Positions 7,194 to 13,455 of a DNA stretch of 24,735 nucleotides are shown in pieces (the stretch's first letter is position 1; each line of letters opens with the position of its first letter). The stretch covers positions 1 through 24,735 of the forward strand of contig JAFAFP010000075.1 of assembly GCA_023423415.1 (NCBI GenBank). Direction: 5' to 3'. Source of the DNA: Pseudomonadota bacterium (GTDB lineage Bacteria > Pseudomonadota > Alphaproteobacteria > Rhizobiales > Xanthobacteraceae). The position numbers and the translations under genes are program-made. Below the pieces are notes generated by a model. It saw only the letters and a list, made by a program, of their open reading frames with translations. It had not been told where the DNA came from and made no database searches.

Positions 7194-7487
7194 ATGGCGG
7201 CGAAACTGACAGGTGATGTGCGCAAGGCGGCTCTCGCCGGTATTCCCGGCTGGACCGAGGTGATGGAACGCGATGCGATCTTTCGTAAATTCGTCTTCAA
7301 GGACTTCAATGAGGCGTTCGGGTTCATGACCCGCGTGGCGCTGATCGCCGAGAAACGCGACCACCATCCCGAATGGTTCAACGTCTACAAGACGGTGGAG
7401 GTAACCCTCTGCACGCATGATGCCGGCGGGTTGACCGAGAAGGACATCGCGCTGGCGCAGGCGATGGACAAGCTGGCGGGATCCTAG
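7194..7487 (+). CDS. phhB: Pterin-4a-carbinolamine dehydratase
   Basis: 97 residues, normal length for PhhB/DCoH. It dehydrates 4a-hydroxytetrahydrobiopterin to the quinonoid dihydropterin in the cytosol. The catalytic region is complete: RDHHPEWFNVYKTVEV (His57, His58 and Pro59) and TLCTHDAGGLTEKDIALA (His75, Asp76). No phenylalanine hydroxylase gene is in the window, so a role in another pterin pathway is equally possible. I chose the ATG at 7194 (GGTGA five bases upstream). An in-frame ATG at 7173 would add seven residues. The very long open frame that reaches back to 3987 in this phase is antisense to the protease and TAXI genes and is not a fusion. Confidence 0.95.
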   Translation: MAAKLTGDVRKAALAGIPGWTEVMERDAIFRKFVFKDFNEAFGFMTRVALIAEKRDHHPEWFNVYKTVEVTLCTHDAGGLTEKDIALAQAMDKLAGS

Positions 7488-7495
7488 CTCCGTTC

Positions 7496-7515
7496 ATTCC
7501 CGCGCAAGCAGGAAT
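7496..7515. repeat. Short CATTCCCGCG/GGAATCCAG-type palindrome
   Basis: ATTCCCGC (7496-7503) and GCAGGAAT (7508-7515) form an 8-bp imperfect hairpin just after the phhB stop, followed by CCAGG. This matches the common proteobacterial intergenic repeat whose translation reads WIPACAGM on the - strand. There is no T-run; it may stabilise the phhB 3' end. Confidence 0.55.
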
Positions 7516-7632
7516 CCAGGCTTCGGCTCCTCGCCATCGCGGAGACGAGCGGACAAAATGGCTAACCCGCGATTCCTTGCAGCGTTTCGCCGCAATCACC
7601 ATTTATGCCGAATGCCGATGCGGGAGAGTTCC

Positions 7633-8004
7633 ATGGTCCGTGCGAAAGCCGCCAAAATGGACGAAACCTTTGCCAGTGACTTTGCGGATGCCGCTGCCAA
7701 TGAGCAGACGGTGCGCGCCGGGTTTTGGCCGAAGGTGACACGTCTCGCCGGCAAGCTGCCTTTCGCAGAAGATCTGCTGGCGGCTTACTACTGCGCGTTT
7801 GACCGGCAAACGCCGATGCACGTGCGGATGACGCTACTCGGCGCGCTGGCCTATTTCGTGCTGCCGGTTGACGGCGTGCCGGATATCCTGCCGATGCTTG
7901 GTTTCACCGATGACGCGGCCGTCCTCGCCACCGCGATGAAGGTGATGGTTTCGGCTATTCGTCCTGAGCATCGCGAGGCGGCGAAGCGGAAATTGGCAGA
8001 GTAG
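7633..8004 (+). CDS. DUF1232 (YkvA-like) small membrane protein
   Basis: 123 residues from the ATG at 7633, which has GGGAGA seven bases upstream. The DUF1232 core is plain: YFVLPVDGVPDILPMLGFTDD, with the PxDxxPDxxPxxGxxDD pattern, followed by a hydrophobic helix (AAVLATAMKVMVSAI). The N-terminal ~50 residues are soluble. The molecular function of the family is not established. An upstream in-frame ATG at 7558 would run through repeat-like sequence and is not supported. Same direction as phhB, 145 bases downstream, probably separately expressed. Confidence 0.88.
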   Translation: MVRAKAAKMDETFASDFADAAANEQTVRAGFWPKVTRLAGKLPFAEDLLAAYYCAFDRQTPMHVRMTLLGALAYFVLPVDGVPDILPMLGFTDDAAVLATAMKVMVSAIRPEHREAAKRKLAE

Positions 8005-8010
8005 CGCTCG

Positions 8011-8147
8011 GTCATTCCGGGGCGTGGGCGGAGGCCACGAACCCGGCATCCATTACCAATTCTGATGCTGGATTCCAGATTCGCCGCGCGCAGCCAACTA
8101 TACGCTGGCTGCGTAAACTTGGCTGCGATGCGGCGCCCCGGAATGAC
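8011..8147. repeat. 137-base intergenic repeat with 14-base inverted ends
   Basis: GTCATTCCGGGGCG (8011-8024) and its exact reverse complement (8134-8147) bound the element. Inside is a second perfect 8-bp hairpin, CGCAGCCA (8089-8096) with TGGCTGCG (8106-8113). The element fills the space between the convergent DUF1232 and quinone oxidoreductase genes to within seven and three bases of their stop codons. It resembles the GTCATTCCGGGGCG...GAATCC repeats I associate with Bradyrhizobiaceae genomes. No open frame inside. It could serve as a bidirectional 3'-end stabiliser. Confidence 0.7.
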
Positions 8148-8150
8148 GAC

Positions 8151-9125
8151 TCACATGCGCAAAATCGCCTTGCCCATAACCTTGCGCGCGGCGATGTCCT
8201 TCAGCGCCTGTCCGGTTTCGCTGAGCGGATAAACCGCATGCACATGCGCTGACAGTTTTTCATCCGCACACCAGCGTACAATCTCATCCATGTTGCGCGC
8301 CTGTGCTTCCGGTGCGCGCTCGACGAATCCGCCCCAATGTACGCCGACAACGTCGCAACCCTTCAGCAGCACGAGATTGAGCGGGATCTTGGGAATCTCG
8401 CCGGCGGCGAAGCCGATGACGAGATAGCGTCCCTTCCACGCCATTGAACGCAAGGCCGGCTCGGCATAGTTGCCGCCGACCGGGTCGTAAATCACATCGA
8501 TGCCGTGCTTGCCGCCGACGCGCTTGAGTTCGGCGCGCAGATCGACGCGGCCGTAATTCACCGCTTCATCGGCGCCATGCTTTTTCGCAAACTCGCACTT
8601 CTCATCGGACGATGCGCAGGCAATGACGCGCGCGCCCATCAGCTTGCCGATCTCGATCGCGGCCAATCCGGTGCCGCCGGCGGCGCCAAGCACGGCGAGT
8701 GTTTCGCCAGACCTCAGCTTGGCCCGATCCTTCAGCGCATGAATGGTCGTGCCATACGTGACCGACAAACCCGCCGCGCGTTCGAAATCGAGATTGTCAG
8801 GTACACGCACGAGACGTGACGCCTCCGCGACAACGAATTCGCGCGCTGCGCCATAAGCGGCGTGGCTCATTACCCGATCCCCGGGCGCGAAGGTCGTGAC
8901 GCCTTTGCCGACGCTGTGAACCGTGCCGGCAAATTCGGCGGCGGGGGAAAACGGAAAATCCGGCTTCACCTGATATTTGCCCGCGATCAGCAGCGTGTCG
9001 AAGAAGTTGAGTGCGGCGGCAGCGACTTTGACAACGACTTCGCCTTCGCCCGCTTCGGGTTGCGGCAGATCGGACAGAGCGAGTTCGTCGGCGGTGCCGT
9101 AGCGGTGGCAAAGAATGGCTTTCAT
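8151..9125 (-). CDS. NADPH:quinone oxidoreductase, zinc-independent MDR family
   Basis: 324 residues, usual length for QOR/zeta-crystallin-like reductases, which pass hydride from NADPH to quinones or enoyl-type substrates. An N-terminal GroES-like fold (LNFFDTLLIAGKYQ; FAGTVHSVGKGV; PGDRVM) precedes a Rossmann domain with AAGGTG (148-153) in place of the zinc-enzyme GxGxxG. VIYDPVGG (about 226-233) is also typical. No structural or catalytic zinc cysteine cluster is present. The ATG at 9123-9125 begins directly with MKAILC as in homologues. It is a single gene, convergent with the DUF1232 gene and divergent from the IalB-like gene. Confidence 0.93.
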   Translation of the reverse strand: MKAILCHRYGTADELALSDLPQPEAGEGEVVVKVAAAALNFFDTLLIAGKYQVKPDFPFSPAAEFAGTVHSVGKGVTTFAPGDRVMSHAAYGAAREFVVAEASRLVRVPDNLDFERAAGLSVTYGTTIHALKDRAKLRSGETLAVLGAAGGTGLAAIEIGKLMGARVIACASSDEKCEFAKKHGADEAVNYGRVDLRAELKRVGGKHGIDVIYDPVGGNYAEPALRSMAWKGRYLVIGFAAGEIPKIPLNLVLLKGCDVVGVHWGGFVERAPEAQARNMDEIVRWCADEKLSAHVHAVYPLSETGQALKDIAARKVMGKAILRM

Positions 9126-9311
9126 GCGTGATCCGGTATGTTTGGCTTCGGGTATTCGACTGCGGCGAATGGTCCGTTACGGCAGCAAATTACCCCTATG
9201 TCACGAACTCGCCGATTTTCACTTATTATTGCAAACGCCCGATTGTGATAACGTATTTGCGGCCATTCGAATCTCCCCAGTCTCCCCGACTCTGTCTCAA
9301 AGGTGCGCGCG

Positions 9312-9857
9312 ATGACGATCCTTCGAGGATTCTCCCTCTCTCTCGGTATTTTAGGCGCGGTGGTGCTGGCTGATGTGACCGGCGGGACGGCAGTGGCGCA
9401 GTCTCCAACCGCTGGAGCGCAGCTCCTCGGGCAGTTCGGCGACTGGGGCGCCTACGCCGCCTCGCCGGGCGGCAAGAAAGTCTGCTTCGCGCTGGCCAAG
9501 CCGGTCTCGTCCGAAACCAATCCGCCAAACCGGCCTCGCGATCCCGCCTGGCTGTTCGTGTCTACCCGCCCGGCGGAGAAGGTGAAGGAAGAGGTCTCGG
9601 TCATCATCGGCTACCCATTCAAGGCGAATTCCGATGCGGTGGTCGAAGTCGGCAGCACCAATTTCGCGATGTACACGCAAAATGACGGCGCCTGGGTCAA
9701 GAATGCGGCCGAGGAAGCGAGGCTGATCGAGGCCATGCGGCGCGGTGCCGACGTCACGGTGCGAGGCGAATCGGGACGCGGCACCAAGACGACCGACCGT
9801 TTCTCGCTCAAGGGCGTTTCCCAGGCGCTCGACCGCGCCGCCCAGGAGTGCCGCTAG
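9312..9857 (+). CDS. IalB-like invasion-associated locus B family protein
   Basis: 181 residues from ATG 9312, with AGG eight bases upstream; GTG 9303 is an alternative. A signal peptide (hydrophobic ~8-25, cleavage after TAVAQ) precedes the IalB fold: LGQFGDWGAYAA, KKVCFALAKP, VSVIIGYPFKANSDAVVEVG, FAMYTQNDGAWVK, ending in a Cys two residues from the C-terminus that could pair with the CFAL cysteine. The family was named for Bartonella invasion but is common in free-living Rhizobiales as a periplasmic protein of unknown function. The 186-base upstream gap shows no strong promoter. The stop is followed after 13 bases by the long hairpin at 9871. Confidence 0.88.
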   Translation: MTILRGFSLSLGILGAVVLADVTGGTAVAQSPTAGAQLLGQFGDWGAYAASPGGKKVCFALAKPVSSETNPPNRPRDPAWLFVSTRPAEKVKEEVSVIIGYPFKANSDAVVEVGSTNFAMYTQNDGAWVKNAAEEARLIEAMRRGADVTVRGESGRGTKTTDRFSLKGVSQALDRAAQECR

Positions 9858-9870
9858 CCACGCCCTCGGC

Positions 9871-9927
9871 GCTCATTTCTCGGTCATTGCCGGGCTTGAC
9901 CCGGCAATCCATCATTGAGAAATGAGC
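9871..9927. repeat. 57-base compound hairpin, left palindrome of the GIY-YIG unit
   Basis: An outer 11-bp stem, GCTCATTTCTC (9871-9881) with GAGAAATGAGC (9917-9927), encloses an inner 9-bp stem ATTGCCGGG (9886-9894)/CCCGGCAAT (9900-9908) with loop CTTGA. The outer right arm contains the GIY-YIG start codon (ATG 9922-9924). Four Ts follow, so it could weakly terminate IalB-gene transcripts. The inner part, 9882-9913, recurs inverted at 10216-10247. Confidence 0.8.
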
Positions 9928-10208
9928 TTTTGGGTCTATATCCTCGCCAGTCGTCCGGCGGAACGCTCTATGTCGGAGTTACGAACGAACTCGTTCGTCG
10001 GACATACGAGCATCGTAACGGGTTGGTTGCGGGCTTTACGCGGCGATACGGTGTAAAGGCTCTGGTGTATTTCGAACAATATGACGACCCGGTTGCGGCT
10101 ATCCAGCGAGAGAAGAATATCAAACACTGGTCGCGGGAATGGAAAATCGACCTGATTGTCGCCACGAATCCTGATTGGCGTGACCTCTATGATGAAATTG
10201 CATCTTAA
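9922..10208 (+). pseudogene. GIY-YIG endonuclease, COG2827-like, frameshifted
   Basis: The expected N-terminus MSFWVYILASR is read from ATG 9922. The frame then continues as RPAERSMSEL, while the family sequence GGTLYVGVTNELVRRTYEHR is found in the neighbouring frame. A single missing C in the CC run at 9955-9956 (CGTCCGGCGGA, expected CGTCCCGGCGGA) restores one ~96-residue protein. It would have the GIY half (VYIL), YIG half (LYVGVT), catalytic Arg (LVRRTYEHR) and the conserved VYFEQYDDPVAAIQREKNIK. As sequenced, the two catalytic halves are in different frames, so the product should be inactive. Everything after the shift is intact, so the change is recent or a sequencing error. The family is a predicted URI-type nuclease of unknown role. 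Confidence 0.8.
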
Positions 10209-10215
10209 CGAAGTG

Positions 10216-10247
10216 GATGGATGCCCCGGTCAAGCCCGGGCATGACC
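10216..10247. repeat. Right inverted palindrome of the GIY-YIG unit
   Basis: Its reverse complement matches 9882-9913 at 27 of 32 positions, including CCGGGCTTGACC and ATCCATC. Its stem is ATGCCC (10221-10226) with GGGCAT (10238-10243) plus inner pairs. Two base pairs are swapped relative to the left copy (T-A to G-C and G-C to C-G) while pairing is kept. It ends five bases before the chosen rlmN start codon. Confidence 0.75.
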
Positions 10248-10252
10248 TCAAT

Positions 10253-11473
10253 ATGACCGCACTTGCCGCCACTGTTCCGCTCGAAAAGACCCCGCTCGAG
10301 GTCTATGTCGCTCCTGACAAGCCGTCGCTGGTCGGCGTGTCGCGCGCGGGCCTTGCCGAGATGCTGGGCGGCATCGGCGTGCCGGAACGCGAGCGCAAGA
10401 TGCGTGCGCAGCAGATCTGGCACTGGCTCTATGTACGCGGTGCGCATGATTTTTCGCCGATGTCGAGCATCGCCAAGGATTTGCGCAGCGAGCTGGAAAA
10501 GCATTTCACGCTCGACCGGCCGGAGGTTGTGACCGAACAGATCTCTGCCGACGGCACGCGCAAATGGTTGCTCAAACTGGCGAGTGAGAATCCCGGCGAG
10601 CGGCCGCATCTGGTGGAATGCGTTTATATTCCCGAAAGCGATCGCGGCACGCTTTGCGTTTCGAGTCAGGTCGGCTGCACGCTGAACTGCTCGTTCTGTC
10701 ACACTGGCACGCAAAGGCTTGTGCGCAACCTGACGTCCGGCGAGATCGTCGGCCAGATCATGGTGGCGCGCGACCGGCTCGGTGATTTCCTTGGGCAGAC
10801 ACGGGCGACCGGCCCCGGTCTCCCGACGGAAGGCGAACGCTGCGTCTCCAACATCGTCATGATGGGAATGGGCGAGCCGCTTTATAATTTCGATGCGGTG
10901 CGTGAGGCGCTGCAGGTGACGATGGATGGTGACGGGCTGTCGCTGTCGAAGCGGCGCATCACCTTGTCGACGTCGGGCGTTGTTCCGAACATCGCGCGCA
11001 CTGGCGCGGAGATCGGCTGCATGCTGGCGATCTCGTTGCACGCGGTTCGCGATGACCTGCGCGACGAGCTCGTGCCGCTGAACCGTAAGTATCCGATCAA
11101 GGAATTGCTCAACGCATGTCGGAACTATCCCGGCGTATCGAATGCGCGGCGCATCACCTTCGAATACGTGATGCTGAAGGGTGTCAACGATTCGCTCGCC
11201 GAGGCGAAGGAACTGGTGCGGCTCCTGAAAGGTATTCCAGCCAAGATCAATCTGATCCCGTTCAATCCGTGGCCTGGCTCCAAATATGAATGCTCGGACT
11301 GGGAGCAGATCGAGAAGTTCTCCGAGGTGGTGTTCAACGCCGGCTATGCCTCGCCGGTGCGCACCCCGCGCGGCCGCGATATCCTCGCAGCCTGCGGCCA
11401 GCTCAAGAGCGAGACCGAGAAGCTGTCGGCTCGCGAACGCATGACGTTGCGCGCCATGGCGATGACGGACTGA
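10253..11473 (+). CDS. rlmN: RlmN, dual-specificity 23S rRNA A2503 / tRNA A37 C2-methyltransferase
   Basis: A radical-SAM enzyme that methylates C2 of A2503 in 23S rRNA and A37 in some tRNAs, supporting decoding fidelity. From ATG 10253 it has 406 residues. The radical-SAM cluster is Cys142-x3-Cys146-x2-Cys149 (GCTLNCSFCHTGTQ). The mechanism-based cysteines are present: Cys135 (TLCVSS, equivalent to E. coli C118) and Cys381 (ILAACGQL, equivalent to C355). Other signatures are MMGMGEPLYN, LSTSGVVP and ISLHA. The start is uncertain: ATG 10253 has no clear ribosome site, while the frame is open back to ATG 10217 inside the palindromic repeat, giving a 12-residue repeat-encoded extension. Confidence 0.96.
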   Translation: MTALAATVPLEKTPLEVYVAPDKPSLVGVSRAGLAEMLGGIGVPERERKMRAQQIWHWLYVRGAHDFSPMSSIAKDLRSELEKHFTLDRPEVVTEQISADGTRKWLLKLASENPGERPHLVECVYIPESDRGTLCVSSQVGCTLNCSFCHTGTQRLVRNLTSGEIVGQIMVARDRLGDFLGQTRATGPGLPTEGERCVSNIVMMGMGEPLYNFDAVREALQVTMDGDGLSLSKRRITLSTSGVVPNIARTGAEIGCMLAISLHAVRDDLRDELVPLNRKYPIKELLNACRNYPGVSNARRITFEYVMLKGVNDSLAEAKELVRLLKGIPAKINLIPFNPWPGSKYECSDWEQIEKFSEVVFNAGYASPVRTPRGRDILAACGQLKSETEKLSARERMTLRAMAMTD

Positions 11474-11547
11474 GACGACGGACCACATGGCGGATTGAAG
11501 AGAATCGGCCGCCGCCGTAAGAAGGCGTGACCTCCGGGGGCTCCGCC

Positions 11548-12000
11548 ATGTCATTCTTCGGCCGTTTCTTCATCATTCTTTTCGCGTTGATCTTTTCCTT
11601 CATTTCCGCGGGTATCGCGCTCGCGATCGGCGTCATGGCGCCGGAACTGTTCACCAACAGCTCCGACCCGATCGAGAAATTCGTGTTCTTTGCGGCGGCG
11701 TTTTTCGCAACCAGCTTCGCCGGCGCTTCTGCCTTCGTTCCGGCGGTGGTGCTGATTGCGATTGCCGAGACCTTCGATCTGCGCTCGGTGTTCTACTATG
11801 CGATCGGTGGCGGCCTGATCGCTGCCGTCGCCTGGTACAGTTCCGATATCTCATGGCAGCTTGAAAACACGACCGACATCTCGCCGGTGGGTTACGGTCT
11901 ACAACTCGTCGCGGCTGCCGGCATCATCGGCGGGTTCGTCTACTGGCTCCTGGCCGGGCGCAAGGCGGGCGTGTGGAAGAATCCTTACGCGGTGAACTGA
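11548..12000 (+). CDS. Integral membrane protein of unknown function
   Basis: About 150 residues with four predicted transmembrane helices (residues ~4-30, 45-68, 76-94, 115-135), a phenylalanine-rich N-terminus (MSFFGRFFIILFALIFSF) and a short basic tail. I recognise no family. ATG 11548 is chosen because the first helix starts there; GTG 11527, preceded by AAGAAGG, is a reasonable alternative adding seven residues. The gene follows rlmN by about 75 bases in the same direction and overlaps the next membrane-protein gene, suggesting co-translation and perhaps a two-protein membrane complex. Confidence 0.75.
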   Translation: MSFFGRFFIILFALIFSFISAGIALAIGVMAPELFTNSSDPIEKFVFFAAAFFATSFAGASAFVPAVVLIAIAETFDLRSVFYYAIGGGLIAAVAWYSSDISWQLENTTDISPVGYGLQLVAAAGIIGGFVYWLLAGRKAGVWKNPYAVN

Positions 12001-12641
12001 TCCTGTTGTATCGCATCCCGCTCTGGCTCAAGCTTCTCTACACTGCCTTCATGGCGGTGCTGATCCCGGTCTATCTTTACCGGTACGGACCGACGAACTT
12101 CCTGTATTTCTGCGATATTGCGCTGTTGCTGACGCTTGCGGGAATGTGGCTTGAGAGCCCGCTGTTGATTTCGATGTGCGCGGTCGGAATTTTGTTGCCG
12201 CAACTGATCTGGGTCGTCGACTACATCGCCAATCTCGTTGGCCTGCCGGTCACCGGCATGACCGACTATATGTTCGAAGCGCAACGTTCTCTGTTTCTGC
12301 GTGGGTTGTCGCTCTTTCACGGCTGGCTGCCGTTTCTTCTACTCTATCTTCTCTGGCGTATCGGCTATGACCGGCGCGCGTTGCCGGCCTGGACTGTGTT
12401 GTCCTTCGTCGTGCTTCCGATTTGCTATTTTCTCATGCCGCCGGCCCAGCCTGATCCGGGCCTGTTACCCGTCAACCTGAATTATGTGTGGGGTTTCAGC
12501 GATCACGTTCCGCAAGCATGGGTGCCACCGAATGTCTGGTTTGCCGGTCTGCTTTTCGGACTGCCGGTCGTGGTCTATTGGCCGACGCATCTCCTGCTGC
12601 GTCGTTTCATGCGGCAAGCGGCTGATCGTCAGAGCGACTGA
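11973..12641 (+). CDS. Multi-pass membrane protein of unknown function
   Basis: About 222 residues with roughly six hydrophobic helices, beginning YRIPLWLKLLYTAFMAVLIPVY and including YGPTNFLYFCDIALLL, which looks conserved and hints at a membrane-embedded site. A PPNVWF loop precedes the last helix; the C-terminus is basic. The start is uncertain. GTG 11973 overlaps the previous gene by 28 bases and has AAGG upstream. TTG 12006 begins right at the YRIPLW segment but has no ribosome site. Overlap indicates translational coupling with the upstream membrane gene. Its 3' end overlaps the opposing hydrolase gene by 13 bases. No function can be assigned. Confidence 0.75.
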   Translation: MEESLRGELILLYRIPLWLKLLYTAFMAVLIPVYLYRYGPTNFLYFCDIALLLTLAGMWLESPLLISMCAVGILLPQLIWVVDYIANLVGLPVTGMTDYMFEAQRSLFLRGLSLFHGWLPFLLLYLLWRIGYDRRALPAWTVLSFVVLPICYFLMPPAQPDPGLLPVNLNYVWGFSDHVPQAWVPPNVWFAGLLFGLPVVVYWPTHLLLRRFMRQAADRQSD

Positions 12642-13432
12642 AAAAAGGATCGGATGGCCTGGCTCATCGCCTCTGGTGCTTGAACCGGCATGATGTGCCC
12701 GGAATCAATCACGTCGAAGCGTGCATCGGCAAAAGCGGGAAGGAGTGCCTGCACCTGTTGCGGCGGCCGCAAAGCATCGTGTTCGCCCGCGAGCAGAAGG
12801 CACGGCGCACGCAAGCCCGCAATGGCGTCGCCGATATCGGCATCGGCAAAGGCTATGTTGATGTGCCCGTAGCTCACCGGATCATTGGCCAGAAATAAAG
12901 CACGATAGGCGGCGAAGCGCACCGGATCGCGTTCGCGATAACGCTCGGGATACGAGCGCGACAGGGTATCGCCCTCCACCGCGCGCATGCCTTCGCGTGC
13001 GGCCAGCGCCGTTCGTGCTTCGAGATATTTGCGGCGCTCCGCACTCACTGACAGCGCCGGTGCGCACAAGGCGAAGGCGGCGCAGTCTCTCGGATGCTTG
13101 TGTGCGAATGCCACCGCGATGGCAGCGCCCGCTGCCAGTCCAAGCAGATGGAAGGGCGGGGTGATGCCGGCCTGATCCAGCACACGCTCGAGATCGAAAA
13201 CATGATCGGCGAATGAAAAGGCTTGCCGCGGCTTTTCCGACGAGCCTGCGCCACGCTGGTCGTAACGCAGGATACGGAAGTCGCGCTGCAGATGCGGCAC
13301 GATGTCGGCGAAGCTGTTGAGACTGCCGCCGAGTTCATGGATCGCGATCAGGCTGCGCGCTCCGTCTCCATCGAGGGTGTAGCGGATGCTGGGCGCGCTG
13401 GCGGTCCAGCGGAAGGGAGCGCGTGGGTTCAT
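12629..13432 (-). CDS. Alpha/beta-hydrolase fold protein lacking the nucleophilic serine
   Basis: 267 residues with the fold laid out as in 3-oxoadipate enol-lactonase/MhpC-type enzymes: oxyanion-loop region IHELGGSLNSF, RYDQRGAGSSEKP, acid Asp219 in AGEHDALRPP and His246 in DSGHIMP. The nucleophile elbow, normally GxSxG, reads GLAAG (98-102). Codon 100 is GCA (Ala) at 13133-13135, so the Ser is missing. It therefore probably does not work by the usual acyl-enzyme route. It may bind a ligand, do Ser-independent chemistry, or be a catalytically dead paralogue. ATG 13430-13432 lies 23 bases after the Bug-protein stop; a longer frame would overlap that gene. Last gene of the - strand operon. Confidence 0.85.
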   Translation of the reverse strand: MNPRAPFRWTASAPSIRYTLDGDGARSLIAIHELGGSLNSFADIVPHLQRDFRILRYDQRGAGSSEKPRQAFSFADHVFDLERVLDQAGITPPFHLLGLAAGAAIAVAFAHKHPRDCAAFALCAPALSVSAERRKYLEARTALAAREGMRAVEGDTLSRSYPERYRERDPVRFAAYRALFLANDPVSYGHINIAFADADIGDAIAGLRAPCLLLAGEHDALRPPQQVQALLPAFADARFDVIDSGHIMPVQAPEAMSQAIRSFFQSL

Positions 13433-13455
13433 GCCGTGTGAGATTGCGTGGACGT

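Larger units (their letters stand above)
9882..10247 (+). mobile_element. Putative palindrome-bounded GIY-YIG unit
   Basis: A 366-base segment consists of a 32-base palindromic end, a GIY-YIG nuclease gene and the same 32-base sequence inverted (27 of 32 identical). The organisation recalls REP-associated tyrosine transposases, where a nuclease gene sits between inverted palindromes, but here with a GIY-YIG domain. Mobility is inferred only from layout; no target-site duplication was established and other copies cannot be seen in this window. Confidence 0.45.

Noticed and set aside
3987..7487. A 1166-codon open frame on the + strand ending in the PhhB sequence
   Set aside because: All but the last ~97 residues is antisense to the TAXI and M50 genes or runs through the structured intergenic region. 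The translation is Arg/His/Asp-rich low-information sequence typical of high-GC shadow frames. Only the PhhB part is real.
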